Below are positions 42,874 to 52,420 of a DNA stretch of 64,000 nucleotides, piece after piece. Below the pieces are notes generated by a model, which searched no databases, had not been told where the DNA came from, and saw only the letters and a program-made list of their open reading frames with translations. Both the position numbers and the translations under genes were made by a program. The stretch is from assembly GCF_004364175.1 (NCBI RefSeq), contig NZ_SNZW01000011.1, positions 186,001 through 250,000 of the forward strand. Reading direction: 5' to 3'. Position 1 is the stretch's first letter. Every line of letters begins with the position of its first letter. Source of the stretch: Maribacter caenipelagi. GTDB lineage: Bacteria > Bacteroidota > Bacteroidia > Flavobacteriales > Flavobacteriaceae.

Positions 42874-44343
42874 ATGTTTAAACGCTTTGCTTCCTTACAA
42901 TGGAAATCTTTTTTTAGGTCTTCTAACCTTGGTAAAAGTTTAGGGATAAAAATAGTAATGGGTTTTTTTGCGGTTTATATGTTGATATCGCTTGCCGTAT
43001 CTGGTGGGGGTATGTACTTTCTACTGCGCAAAATTTTCCCAGATCAAAACCCAATATGGATCGTTAGTCAATATTTTATTTACTGGATTCTAATGGAATT
43101 AATGCTCAGGTATTTTATGCAAAAACTACCGGTAATGGACATTAAGCCTTTTTTGACCACACCGGTGAAGAAAAGTACCATAGCACATTATATATTAGGT
43201 AGATCTGCGGCATCTATTTATAATTTATTGACCTTATTTTTTATTGTTCCCTTCGCTATTGTTCTTTTATTCAATGATTACCCTGTATTGAATGTATTAT
43301 TATGGGTTGTTGCAATAAAGGCAATTGTTCTTAGTATTAATTATATAAACCTTTTGGTCAATAAAAATGACAAGGTTCTTATTGCTATTGTAAGCTTACT
43401 CGTTTTGGGCTATGGATTAGATTATTTTGGGGTGTTTTCTATTAAGGAATTTTTTGCGCCCGTTTTTCATGCACTTTATGCATATCCCATAGCAGTATTG
43501 ATACCCGTTGCTCTAGCCTTGCTCATGTATTATATAAACTATACATATTTAAAAGATAAAATTTACCTAGATGCAAAACTCAAAGCGAAATCGGTAGAGG
43601 CAAATACCTCAGATTTAGCTTGGACGAAACGTTTTGGTGAAATGGGCTCTTTCTTACAACTTGATCTTAAAATGATATGGCGTAATAAAAGAACCAAGTC
43701 TCAAGTATATATTTCCTTGCTATTTGTTTTTTACGGCTTAGTGTTTTACACCCAAGATATATATAGTAGTATGATGCCTATGAAAGCTTTTGTCGGCATA
43801 TTTATGACTGGTATTTTCTTAAGTAATTTCGGTCAGTTTATTCCCGCTTGGGATAGTAGTTACTATAGTATGATGATGTCGCAAAATATACCCATGCGCA
43901 AGTATTTGGAGTCTAAAGTTTCTTTAATTACGGTGAGTATAGTGGCTATGTTTTTATTGACTATACCTTATGTTTACTTTGGTTGGGATGCCTTGGCAAT
44001 CAATTTTGGCTGTGCCTTATATAATTTAGGAGTAAATATACCGGTCATTTTATATTTCGGTTCTTTCAACAAGAAAAGGATTGAATTAGATCAGAGTCCG
44101 TTCGGTAATATGCAAGGTGCAAGTGCCACTCAATTTCTAGTAATGCTTCCTGTATTAGTTGTTCCTATTATTATATTTTCCATCTTTTATTACATTTTTA
44201 ATTTAGAAGTGGCAGTAGGTGTACTTTCAGTTTTAGGAATTATCGGTTTTGCCATGAAGAATTATCTATTTGGTTTAATTACGGAACAATACAAGAAAAA
44301 GAAATACGGAATGATTGCGGGCTTTAAAGAGAAAGCGAGTTAG
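42874..44343 (+). CDS. DUF5687-like membrane protein (ABC exporter permease)
   Basis: A 489-residue inner-membrane protein with about 11-12 hydrophobic helices. The N-terminus 'MFKRFASLQWKSFFRSSNLG' and 'PFLTTPVKKSTIAHYILG' are the parts I recognise from DUF5687. It lies 55 nt upstream of an ATP-binding subunit gene and is very probably its membrane partner. The substrate is unknown. Confidence 0.82.
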   Translation: MFKRFASLQWKSFFRSSNLGKSLGIKIVMGFFAVYMLISLAVSGGGMYFLLRKIFPDQNPIWIVSQYFIYWILMELMLRYFMQKLPVMDIKPFLTTPVKKSTIAHYILGRSAASIYNLLTLFFIVPFAIVLLFNDYPVLNVLLWVVAIKAIVLSINYINLLVNKNDKVLIAIVSLLVLGYGLDYFGVFSIKEFFAPVFHALYAYPIAVLIPVALALLMYYINYTYLKDKIYLDAKLKAKSVEANTSDLAWTKRFGEMGSFLQLDLKMIWRNKRTKSQVYISLLFVFYGLVFYTQDIYSSMMPMKAFVGIFMTGIFLSNFGQFIPAWDSSYYSMMMSQNIPMRKYLESKVSLITVSIVAMFLLTIPYVYFGWDALAINFGCALYNLGVNIPVILYFGSFNKKRIELDQSPFGNMQGASATQFLVMLPVLVVPIIIFSIFYYIFNLEVAVGVLSVLGIIGFAMKNYLFGLITEQYKKKKYGMIAGFKEKAS

Positions 44344-44398
44344 TCTTTATCTATTTATCACATTACAATTCATCCAAAAAATATAGAACAACAAGATT

Positions 44399-45118
44399 AT
44401 GATTACAATAGAAAATTTATCCAAAATTTACGGCGCACATAAAGTATTGAATATAGAATCTTTAAATATTCCAACAGGACAAAGTTTCGGTTTGGTTGGT
44501 AATAATGGGGCAGGTAAAACAACGCTTTTTAGTTTGTTGCTTGACCTAATTCAGCCAACTACAGGTCATATTATTAATAACGAAGTTCAAGTAAACACCA
44601 GTGAAAATTGGAAACCGTTTACATCATCTTTTATAGATGAAACTTTTTTGATCGGGTATTTGACTCCCGAAGAGTATTTTTACTTCATTGGTGACCTTCG
44701 CGGCCAAAACAAAGCTGATGTTGATGCGCTTTTAGCACAGTATCAAGATTTCTTTCACGGTGAAATTTTGGGTCAGAAAAAGTACTTGAGAGATTTGTCT
44801 AAAGGGAATCAAAAAAAAGCTGGTATTGTAGCTTCGTTTATTGGTAATCCAAAAGTGGTAATTTTAGATGAACCTTTTGCAAACCTAGATCCAACGACTC
44901 AAATTCGATTAAAGCAAATAATTAAAGAACTAGCGGAACAAAAAGACGTAACAGTTTTAGTTTCTAGTCACGATTTAATTCATGTAACCGAAGTATGTGA
45001 GCGTATTGTGGTGTTAAACAAAGGCGAGGTGGTAAGAGATATTGAAACTTCTACCGAAACTTTAAAAGAATTAGAAGTGTTCTTTGGTTCAGATAATGCT
45101 GAGGTAATTGTGGAATAA
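44399..45118 (+). CDS. ABC transporter ATP-binding protein
   Basis: A 239-residue nucleotide-binding subunit. Walker A is 'GNNGAGKTT' (about residues 35-43), the signature is 'LSKGNQKKAG', and Walker B is 'VVILDEPFANLDP', with the switch His in 'VSSHDL'. The C-terminal tail ('EVVRDIETSTETLKELEVFF') is the usual extra helix of Bacteroidota ABC-2-type ATPases. It pairs with the DUF5687-like permease. Confidence 0.94.
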   Translation: MITIENLSKIYGAHKVLNIESLNIPTGQSFGLVGNNGAGKTTLFSLLLDLIQPTTGHIINNEVQVNTSENWKPFTSSFIDETFLIGYLTPEEYFYFIGDLRGQNKADVDALLAQYQDFFHGEILGQKKYLRDLSKGNQKKAGIVASFIGNPKVVILDEPFANLDPTTQIRLKQIIKELAEQKDVTVLVSSHDLIHVTEVCERIVVLNKGEVVRDIETSTETLKELEVFFGSDNAEVIVE

Positions 45119-45147
45119 TCTATATTTTAGACACATATACTAGTTAA

Positions 45148-45852
45148 ATGACTTCTGATTTAAATTCGTTAATTGATTATTATCAATGGGAAATTATTAG
45201 AATACAGGCTCAAATCGATGAAAATCTAGAAATGCATTTTTACAACGAGATTGAGTTTGATATAGTTGCTTTACGCGACTTGAAAAATGAGTTGGATGCT
45301 ATATTAACATTGCAAGATTCAAGGTACCCGAAGATTACAAGAGTAAAAGATCGAATTGAATATTATAAAACAAAGATTACGGAACAGGGAAAATCAAGTG
45401 ACTTCAAAGATGTCTATGAGATTCGAATTCGTGAAGTTGAAAAGGAATTGGAAGCATTATTACATGTAAAAAATAAGTCAATTTCGTTTGAAACTCAATA
45501 TGTAGATGATGCTTTGTATAAATTATATTCAAAAGAGATTGTTGCTTTCAATTTATACCTCATAGAAAATAAGCAAACTTACTTAAATCTAAATTTGGCA
45601 GATACTAATGATATAAGAATTACTGTTTATCTTGAGAATAAGAATGATTATTCATGGTACAGAAAATACTCTTTAATTAAAGATTTAAAACTTTATGATT
45701 TAGAAGGTGGAGGAATGTATTTGACAAGGAGAATTTATAACTCAAATACCTTATTAGAAATTAAAGAGCTTCTATCAAGAATCGTAATAGCAATTAAGAG
45801 TGTCGGTCATGTTAAGAATGAAATCTATTTAGAACTCATCGAAAATAAGTAA
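45148..45852 (+). CDS. hypothetical protein, coiled-coil N-terminus
   Basis: A 234-residue soluble protein with no signal peptide or membrane helix. The first ~115 residues are charged and helical with heptad-like Leu/Ile spacing ('LNSLIDYYQWEIIRIQAQID', 'YKTKITEQGKSSDFKDVYEI'). The second half is Tyr- and Asn-rich ('YSWYRKYSLIKDLKLYDLEG', 'LTRRIYNSNTLLEIKEL'). I do not recognise the family. The codon use is AT-richer than its neighbours and it is alone after the ABC pair, so it may be acquired; a hairpin at 45880 closes it. Confidence 0.65.
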   Translation: MTSDLNSLIDYYQWEIIRIQAQIDENLEMHFYNEIEFDIVALRDLKNELDAILTLQDSRYPKITRVKDRIEYYKTKITEQGKSSDFKDVYEIRIREVEKELEALLHVKNKSISFETQYVDDALYKLYSKEIVAFNLYLIENKQTYLNLNLADTNDIRITVYLENKNDYSWYRKYSLIKDLKLYDLEGGGMYLTRRIYNSNTLLEIKELLSRIVIAIKSVGHVKNEIYLELIENK

Positions 45853-45879
45853 TTATCAAAATTTTATAGTAATATTAAT

Positions 45880-45904
45880 AAAACTGACCGTTAGGTCGGT
45901 TTTT
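45880..45904 (+). terminator. hairpin after the 45148 gene (terminator, or TetR-type operator)
   Basis: AAAACTGACC (45880-45889) and GGTCGGTTTT (45894-45903) pair over 10 bp (one G-T) around GTTA, ending in a T-run, so it fits a terminator 28 nt after the stop. The core GACC-N4-GGTC with AAACT on the left is the same as the operator candidate at 24880, so it could instead bind the TetR-like regulator. The next 240 bp up to 46147 show no gene. Confidence 0.55.
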
Positions 45905-46147
45905 CAATAGTACACCTTTACTGTAAGGTTAATAAAAGTCGATAAAGAAATCGTTGATCAGATTAACTGCAATAAAATGATGAAATCTTGATCATTTTAT
46001 GTCAAAACAAACTACTCAGTCTGTTATAAAAGTATCTTCCAGCTTGTTTCCATTATAATCATTCAAAAATAAATATGTAGTTTACCGATGAACGGTATAA
46101 TAATCTGGTTGTTTTTAAGTTAAACATACATACGTAGATCAACTATT

Positions 46148-48703
46148 TTGAATCTTAGAAACAAACTCATTTTATCCGGTGTTTTGGCGAGTATGCTATT
46201 TAATGCATGTTCTGTCAAGAAAGACAAGTTCGTAAACCGTAATTGGCACGCGCTCAATACCAAGTACAATACCTTGTATAATGGTAACATTGCCTTTGAC
46301 CTGGGGCGAGAAACTTTGAACGATACTTATCAAGATGACTATTTTGAAGTGTTGCCAATAGAACGTTTAGAAGTTAGTGGCGAAATAAAACTAGATTCAG
46401 AAGACAACAACCCTAATTTCCTTATTGCGGAAGAAAAAGCGACCAAGGCTATTCAACGCCATAGTATGGATATTAAGGATGAAGAGCGTAATCCGCAAAT
46501 TGATGAAGCTTTTCTTCTTTTAGGTAAAGCCCGTTATTTTGACGAACGCTACATTCCTGCACTAGAATCCTTTAATTACATTCTTAACAAATACTCTGAA
46601 AGCGACAAGCTTAATGAAGCCAGTATTTGGAGAGAAAAGGTAAACATAAGACTAGAAAACGATGACCTCGCCATAAAAAATTTAAAACGCTTAATGAAGT
46701 ACGAGCGTTTAAAAGACCAAGAATATGCCGATGCTAGAGCTATGTTGGCACAAGCATATATCAACTTAAATGCTCCTGATACTGCAGTGCAAAATCTTAA
46801 GGTTGCATCGCACTACACCAAGAAAAATCCTGAAAAAGGAAGATATTACTATATCATTGGTCAGTTGTACAATCAGATGGGTTTTAAGGATAGTGCTAAT
46901 TATGCTTTTGATAAGGTAATTGAACTGAACAGAAAGTCTCCAAGAGTTTACATGATCAATGCGGAGATTGAAAAACTAAAGAATACCAAAGTAACTAGTG
47001 AGAATAAAGAAGAGGTACTGGAGTATTTGACCAAATTAGAGTTGAACAGAGAGAATAGACCATTTTTAGATGGTATTTATAGACAATTGGCAGAGTTTCA
47101 TTTAGAGCAGGAATCTGATAGTTTGGCTTTGGTTTATTTTAATAAATCGCTTCGCGCTTCGCAAAACAAGCCAAAGTTGAATGCACTCAACTACGAGAAT
47201 TTAGCGGAATACAATTTTGATGAAAGCGTTTATAAACCGGCCGGCGCATATTATGATAGCGTACTGACCAACCTTAACGAGAACACCAAAAAATTTCGTG
47301 CTATCAAAAAGAAGCGCGATAATTTAGAAGATGTTATTAAATACGAAGACATTGTACAATATTCCGATAGTGTAATTACGGTATTTGAAATGCCAAAAGA
47401 AGAGCAGTTGGCATATTTTGGTAAACATATAGAAGAATTACAAAAGGCTAAAGAAGCAGCACAGAAAAAAGAAAAGCAAAGAATTACAGATGGCTTTGCT
47501 GCATTTAGTAATAGTAAAGGAGGTAAAGAGAATAAAGGTAAATTCTATTTCTATAACATTACCAGTTTAGGCTATGGTCAAAATGATTTTAAGAATCGTT
47601 GGGGCAATAGAGAGCTCACGGATGACTGGCGTTGGTCAGACAAATCAGTCATCAATGCTGAAAATGTTGCATTGCAAAATGCAACGGGTGTAAATGATAG
47701 TTTAAGTGTAGTCAGTGAAGACGAGAAATTCTCTTTAGATTATTACATGAATCGTTTACCTACAGATGTTGCCATTATCGATAGCCTAAAGACAGAACGT
47801 AATTTTGCGAACTATCAATTAGGACTTATCTATAAGGAGAAATTCAACGAGAACTTGTTGGCAGCAGAGAAGCTTGAAAATGTATTGGCATCAAACGCCG
47901 AAGAACGATTGATTCTACCTTCAAAATATAACTTGTACAAAATTTACGAAGAAGTTGGTAGTCCGTTGAAAGAGACCATGAAGGCAGATATTATTGCCAA
48001 CCATGCAGATTCTAGATACGCTGAAATATTGTTGAATCCGCAAGCGGTATTGGCAGATAGTTCTGATAGTCCAGAGAAGCGCTATGAGAGCCTATTCAAA
48101 CAATATAAAGAACAACAATATTTACAAGTAATAACAGGGGCAGAGCAAAACATCAATAGGTTTACCGGCGATCCAATTGTTCCGAAATTTGAGATGTTAA
48201 AGGCAAATGCCATTGGAAGGCTGCAAGGTTTTGAACCTTTTAAAGAAGCATTGAATTATGTGGCGTTGACATATCCTAATAATCCAGAGGGTAAAAAGGC
48301 TGAACAGATGATTGCAGAGCAGCTTCCGAAGTTAGAACAAAAAGAGTTTTCACCAGAGACAGACTCTAAAGGAACATCGAACTGGAAAGTAGTTTTCCCG
48401 TTTAAAAGAAGTAATACAGATGAAGCGTTAAAATTGATGGAATTGTTAGAGCAGTCTATCATAGACCTTAGATATAAAAATATAGTTTCTAGAGATATTT
48501 ATAACCTAGAAGATCAATTTGTAGTAGTACACGGATTTAAATCTAAGGATTTTGCCCTTGGGTATGCCGAGCTACTAAAAAACAATAAGGATTACCTCGT
48601 TGCTGATGAGAATTTTGTAGTTTTATCGGAGAACTATAAGATTGTACAAGTACACAAGAATATAATCGAATATAGAAATACGCTTTTAACCCCAAAACCG
48701 TGA
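46148..48703 (+). CDS. SprE/PorW-like gliding and type IX secretion lipoprotein
   Basis: An 851-residue lipoprotein from a TTG start (46148); no ATG precedes the lipobox, which lies at 'LFNAC' (Cys21). 'WHALNTKYNTLYNGNIAFDLG' follows and is the characteristic N-terminal block of SprE/PorW. TPR-like helical repeats extend over residues ~100-360, a coiled-coil-like 'KAKEAAQKKEKQR' lies near 440, and more repeats follow to the end. SprE/PorW is needed for gliding and type IX secretion in Flavobacterium and Porphyromonas. It heads a row with bactofilin and atp genes. Confidence 0.82.
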   Translation: MNLRNKLILSGVLASMLFNACSVKKDKFVNRNWHALNTKYNTLYNGNIAFDLGRETLNDTYQDDYFEVLPIERLEVSGEIKLDSEDNNPNFLIAEEKATKAIQRHSMDIKDEERNPQIDEAFLLLGKARYFDERYIPALESFNYILNKYSESDKLNEASIWREKVNIRLENDDLAIKNLKRLMKYERLKDQEYADARAMLAQAYINLNAPDTAVQNLKVASHYTKKNPEKGRYYYIIGQLYNQMGFKDSANYAFDKVIELNRKSPRVYMINAEIEKLKNTKVTSENKEEVLEYLTKLELNRENRPFLDGIYRQLAEFHLEQESDSLALVYFNKSLRASQNKPKLNALNYENLAEYNFDESVYKPAGAYYDSVLTNLNENTKKFRAIKKKRDNLEDVIKYEDIVQYSDSVITVFEMPKEEQLAYFGKHIEELQKAKEAAQKKEKQRITDGFAAFSNSKGGKENKGKFYFYNITSLGYGQNDFKNRWGNRELTDDWRWSDKSVINAENVALQNATGVNDSLSVVSEDEKFSLDYYMNRLPTDVAIIDSLKTERNFANYQLGLIYKEKFNENLLAAEKLENVLASNAEERLILPSKYNLYKIYEEVGSPLKETMKADIIANHADSRYAEILLNPQAVLADSSDSPEKRYESLFKQYKEQQYLQVITGAEQNINRFTGDPIVPKFEMLKANAIGRLQGFEPFKEALNYVALTYPNNPEGKKAEQMIAEQLPKLEQKEFSPETDSKGTSNWKVVFPFKRSNTDEALKLMELLEQSIIDLRYKNIVSRDIYNLEDQFVVVHGFKSKDFALGYAELLKNNKDYLVADENFVVLSENYKIVQVHKNIIEYRNTLLTPKP

Positions 48704-48706
48704 ACA

Positions 48707-49120
48707 ATGTTTTCAGACAAACAAAAACCTAGAGCTATGAATGAAATAGGAGGTCAACCTAACAGAATAGAAAAGAACACCAAAATTAAAGGAGATATCA
48801 TATCTGAAGCAGATTTTCGTATAGATGGTAAGCTAGACGGCAATGTAAAAACTTCTGGTAAAGTGGTCATTGGTAAAGATGGCTACATTCATGGTAAAGT
48901 AGAATGCGTAAACGCAGATATAGAAGGTAGCTTCAATGGCGAACTTTTAGTGTCTGACCTATTATCTTTAAAATCTTCTGCAGTTATAGAAGGTACGGTA
49001 TCTGTAAATAAACTGGCTGTTGAGCCGGGCGCTACTTTTAACGCTTCTTGTTCTATGGGCGGCGGTAAAGGTACTGCAGGTTTAAAATCTTCTAACAATG
49101 GAGCCGCAAAAGCCTCGTAA
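48707..49120 (+). CDS. bactofilin (polymer-forming cytoskeletal protein)
   Basis: A 137-residue bactofilin. The beta-helix core has repeated turns 'NTKIKGDIISEADFRIDGKL', 'VKTSGKVVIGKDGYIHGKVE', 'NADIEGSFNGELLVSD' and 'LLSLKSSAVIEGTVSVNKL', spaced about 17-20 residues. A disordered Gly/Ser-rich tail ends it. Bactofilins polymerise without nucleotides on the inner face of the membrane. The end overlaps the start of the atpZ-like gene by 23 nt. Confidence 0.93.
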   Translation: MFSDKQKPRAMNEIGGQPNRIEKNTKIKGDIISEADFRIDGKLDGNVKTSGKVVIGKDGYIHGKVECVNADIEGSFNGELLVSDLLSLKSSAVIEGTVSVNKLAVEPGATFNASCSMGGGKGTAGLKSSNNGAAKAS

Positions 49121-49325
49121 TGACAATTCTGAACTTTTAAGAAATGCCGCAAGTTTATCTGGTGTTGCCATACAAATGGGTGTCACTATATTCTTGGGCA
49201 ATCTCTTAGGGGAGTGGTTAGATCAAAAATTTGAAAAAACGTTTTTAGAGGACATATTTACATTACTTGCTGTATTTTTGTCCATCTATTTAGTCATAAA
49301 GAAAGTTATGGCGCTAAATAAATAA
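49098..49325 (+). CDS. AtpZ/AtpI-family protein
   Basis: A 75-residue protein with two membrane helices ('LSGVAIQMGVTIFLGNLLGEWLD' and 'IFTLLAVFLSIYLVI'), the size and pattern of AtpZ/AtpI, which help ATP synthase assembly and are thought to carry Mg2+/Ca2+. It starts at the ATG 49098 inside the bactofilin gene and lies in the row leading to atpB. Confidence 0.85.
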   Translation: MEPQKPRNDNSELLRNAASLSGVAIQMGVTIFLGNLLGEWLDQKFEKTFLEDIFTLLAVFLSIYLVIKKVMALNK

Positions 49326-49328
49326 ACG

Positions 49329-49721
49329 TTGCTAAAAAATATAATTTTATATATAGTCGTGTTCACTGTTGTGGGCGCGACTTCTTATTTTCTGCAAAAT
49401 CTTACTTTATTAGATCCGCCAACTTATTTTGGTCCGCTTTTGGTCAAGGCATACACTTTTCACTTCGTGTTCTCTCTTGTGTTGGTCATCATTTTCTTAA
49501 TTGCCTCAAAAAACAATTCTTTTTTTGATCAGCTGGGTTTTATGTATATGGGTGTACTGGTTTTTAAGATTACAATTTTTGCGGCACTGTTCTATCCTTA
49601 CCTTTTGGGTGAACTGATTATGCCTCAAATATATAGGGGTGCGCTGCTTATACCGGTGATTATTTTTTTGTTTCTAGAAGTGTTTTTTATTTCCAAAATT
49701 ATGCGCAAAAAAAGACTCTAA
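49329..49721 (+). CDS. membrane protein, DUF6168-like, atp-operon associated
   Basis: A 130-residue protein with four hydrophobic helices (about 3-21, 45-62, 74-92, 105-122) starting at TTG 49329, 3 nt after the atpZ-like stop. The place between atpZ and atpB is where other bacteria keep atpI/atpR-type genes. I associate this one with DUF6168 from memory; function unknown. Confidence 0.65.
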   Translation: MLKNIILYIVVFTVVGATSYFLQNLTLLDPPTYFGPLLVKAYTFHFVFSLVLVIIFLIASKNNSFFDQLGFMYMGVLVFKITIFAALFYPYLLGELIMPQIYRGALLIPVIIFLFLEVFFISKIMRKKRL

Positions 49722-49763
49722 ATTTTAAAGCTGTAAAATTGGGTAGATTATGCAATAATTAAC

Positions 49764-49771
49764 TACTTTTG
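49764..49771 (+). promoter_or_regulatory. promoter candidate of the atp operon
   Basis: TACTTTTG fits TAnnTTTG and lies 40 nt upstream of the atpB ATG. A TTG at 49739-49741 stands 22 nt before it, close to the usual -33/-7 spacing. Confidence 0.5.
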
Positions 49772-49811
49772 CGCAAAATTTCTAGGAGCTAAATTTTTTG
49801 ATAAAGAACTA

Positions 49812-50990
49812 ATGATGCAAGTTTCAAATACGATTAAAACCTTATTACAACTTCTAATACTTTGTTTTTCATTGCAAAGTTTCGCTATATCTGATACTGA
49901 GCCAGAAGGAGCGGTAAGTGGTAAGGAACAGGTAGATGCCTATATTTTACATCACCTTAAAGATTCTCATGATTTTCATTTGTTCTCTTACACTAGTGAT
50001 TCAGGAGAAAGAAAGCATGTTGGGTTTCCACTTCCCGTAATTCTTTGGTCAAGCAATGGTTTGGCAACTTTTATGTCATCAGAATTTCACCATGATGATA
50101 ATGGACAAGTTGTAGTTGAAAAAAACGGTTCTAAGTTTGTTAAACTTCACAGTAAAATATATGAATTAGATGCTGGCGCTTCTTCAGTGAATTTTGATGA
50201 AGAGCACCATGCCACAAATGCACATAAGGTTTTAGATTTTTCTATTACTAAAAGTGTTGTTGGGGTGTTATTGGTTGGTTTGCTAATGTTGTTGGCCTTT
50301 TCTTCACTTGCAAAGCAATATGGAAAGAAAAAAATACCTACTGGTTTTGGTAGAGTGTTAGAGCCATTGGTGCTTTATGTAAGGGATGAGATTGCAAGAC
50401 CTAATATTGGCGAAAAACATTATAGAAAATTTACAGGATATCTCTTAACGGTTTTCTTTTTTATCTGGGTGTTGAACTTATTAGGGCTTACACCGTTCGG
50501 ATTTAATGTTACTGGGCAAATAGCGGTAACAGCTTGTTTGGCAATTTTCACTTTAATCATTTATACAGTTAGTGGAAATAAAGACTACTGGATGCACATT
50601 TTATGGATGCCAGGTGTACCTGTATTCGTGAAACCTATTTTGGCTATTATAGAATTAGCTGGTGCATTTATCATTAAACCATTTTCATTGTTAGTGCGTT
50701 TATTCGCAAACATATCTGCAGGTCACATTGTAGTAATGAGCTTAATTGCAATTATGTTTACATTAAAAGAGAGTTTAGGAGTAGCAGGTGCTACAGGCCT
50801 CTCATTGGTATTATCATTTTTCATTACGCTTATTGAGGTTTTAGTTGCCTTTTTACAAGCATATATTTTTACTGCGCTTTCAGCCTTGTTTATAGGCATG
50901 GCAGTTGCAGAACATGACCATGATCATGAACATGACGAGGCGGGTCACGAAGTAGCCGATACAGAAGATGTAAGAGCGGACTTCATTTAA
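49812..50990 (+). CDS. atpB: F0F1 ATP synthase subunit a
   Basis: A 392-residue membrane subunit of the proton channel. It has the long Bacteroidota-type N-terminus: a signal-like segment (to about residue 28) and a ~100-residue extracytoplasmic part before the first core helix. The essential Arg is in 'LLVRLFANISAGHIVV', and 'LVAFLQAYIFTALSALF' is the last core helix. The C-terminus is His/Asp/Glu-rich ('EHDHDHEHDEAGHE'), an unusual possible metal-binding tail. Confidence 0.95.
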   Translation: MMQVSNTIKTLLQLLILCFSLQSFAISDTEPEGAVSGKEQVDAYILHHLKDSHDFHLFSYTSDSGERKHVGFPLPVILWSSNGLATFMSSEFHHDDNGQVVVEKNGSKFVKLHSKIYELDAGASSVNFDEEHHATNAHKVLDFSITKSVVGVLLVGLLMLLAFSSLAKQYGKKKIPTGFGRVLEPLVLYVRDEIARPNIGEKHYRKFTGYLLTVFFFIWVLNLLGLTPFGFNVTGQIAVTACLAIFTLIIYTVSGNKDYWMHILWMPGVPVFVKPILAIIELAGAFIIKPFSLLVRLFANISAGHIVVMSLIAIMFTLKESLGVAGATGLSLVLSFFITLIEVLVAFLQAYIFTALSALFIGMAVAEHDHDHEHDEAGHEVADTEDVRADFI

Positions 50991-51010
50991 TAAGAGTTTT
51001 TTTAATTTAA

Positions 51011-51223
<213 letters not shown>

Positions 51224-51241
51224 GAACGTGAAAACCCAAAG

Positions 51242-51280
51242 ACATCTTCCTGTAACGGTTGGTTACAGGAAATGTTTTTT
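51242..51280 (+). terminator. intra-operon hairpin between atpE and atpF
   Basis: Perfect 10-bp arms TTCCTGTAAC (51247-51256) and GTTACAGGAA (51262-51271), extended by ACAT/ATGT outside, are followed by six T. It has the form of an intrinsic terminator but sits inside the operon, 32 nt before atpF. Confidence 0.75.
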
Positions 51281-51311
51281 ATTTATTGATTTAGATTTAA
51301 AAGATTAGGAT

Positions 51312-51812
51312 ATGGAAGTTTTATTGAACGATTTTTCACCAGGTTTGTTTGTTGTTCAAACAATATTATTATTAGCATTAATTTTCTTAATGGTAAAATT
51401 TGCTTGGAAACCAATTTTGAATTCTTTGAATGAAAGAGAAGCTGGTATAGAAGAAGCATTGGCTGCTGCCGATAAAGCACGCACAGATATGCAGAACTTA
51501 CAAGCTGATAATGAGAAGATGCTTCAAGAAGCACGTGCTGAACGTGAGGGTATGTTGAAAGAAGCACGCGAAATCAAAGAAAAAATGATTTCTGACTCTA
51601 AAGAGCAAGCTAAGCTAGAAGGCGACAAAATGTTGAAGCAGGCACAAGCTGCAATCGAAAGCGAGAAAAAAGCTGCTGTTGCTGATATTAAAAGTCAGGT
51701 TGCAGAATTGTCTGTAGCTATTGCAGAAAAAGTTCTAAAAGAAGATTTATCTAGTAATGACAAGCAATTGAAATTGGTAGATACAATGTTGAGCGATATA
51801 AAACTTAACTAA
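51312..51812 (+). CDS. atpF: F0F1 ATP synthase subunit b
   Basis: A 166-residue peripheral-stalk subunit. One N-terminal membrane helix (about residues 11-29, 'LFVVQTILLLALIFLMVKFAW') is followed by the standard 'KPILNSLNEREAGIEEALAA' and a long alanine/glutamate-rich coiled coil. The length is typical. It is 9 nt from atpH. Confidence 0.95.
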   Translation: MEVLLNDFSPGLFVVQTILLLALIFLMVKFAWKPILNSLNEREAGIEEALAAADKARTDMQNLQADNEKMLQEARAEREGMLKEAREIKEKMISDSKEQAKLEGDKMLKQAQAAIESEKKAAVADIKSQVAELSVAIAEKVLKEDLSSNDKQLKLVDTMLSDIKLN

Positions 51813-51820
51813 AAGAAATA

Positions 51821-52360
51821 ATGAGCGAATCTAGAGCTGCATTACGTTACGCAAAGGCAATATTGGATATGGCCAAGGAAAACAAAGCCTTGGATGCTGT
51901 TGAGAAAGATATGCGTTCAATCGCCGCTACAATTTCAGGTAGTAAAGAACTTAGAGATGTACTGGCTAGTCCGGTTGTTTCTGGTTCCATGAAAAAGAAT
52001 GCCTTACTTGAAATTTTCAAGGGTAGTCATTCTATTACAGAAGGTGCTATTAATATGTTGGTAGACAACAAACGTTTAGCTATGCTGAATGAAGTTGCCT
52101 TAAAATATATTATTATTAATGAGCAATTAAAAGGTAAAGATGTAGCGTATGTTACAACTGCTGTACCTTTAGATGCTACAATGGAGAAGAAAATATTAAA
52201 GAAGGTTACTGAACTTACCGGTAATGAAGTTACCATTGAAAGTAAGGTTGACGAAAGTATTATTGGTGGTTTCATCTTAAGAGTTGGAGATTTACAATAT
52301 GATGCTAGCGTAAGTAACAAGCTTAACAATTTAAAAAGAGAATTTTCAAATAGTCTATAA
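51821..52360 (+). CDS. atpH: F0F1 ATP synthase subunit delta
   Basis: A 179-residue OSCP/delta subunit linking the peripheral stalk to F1. The N-terminus 'ESRAALRYAKAILDMAKE' and the C-terminal 'VDESIIGGFILRVGDLQYDASV' are the family signatures. Order B-E-F-H-A-G is that of the bacterial operon. Confidence 0.95.
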   Translation: MSESRAALRYAKAILDMAKENKALDAVEKDMRSIAATISGSKELRDVLASPVVSGSMKKNALLEIFKGSHSITEGAINMLVDNKRLAMLNEVALKYIIINEQLKGKDVAYVTTAVPLDATMEKKILKKVTELTGNEVTIESKVDESIIGGFILRVGDLQYDASVSNKLNNLKREFSNSL

Positions 52361-52420
52361 TAACTATATAAGGCTTCGGATGGTTACATTCATTGCCTAA
52401 TATCTTATATCTAATTAAAA

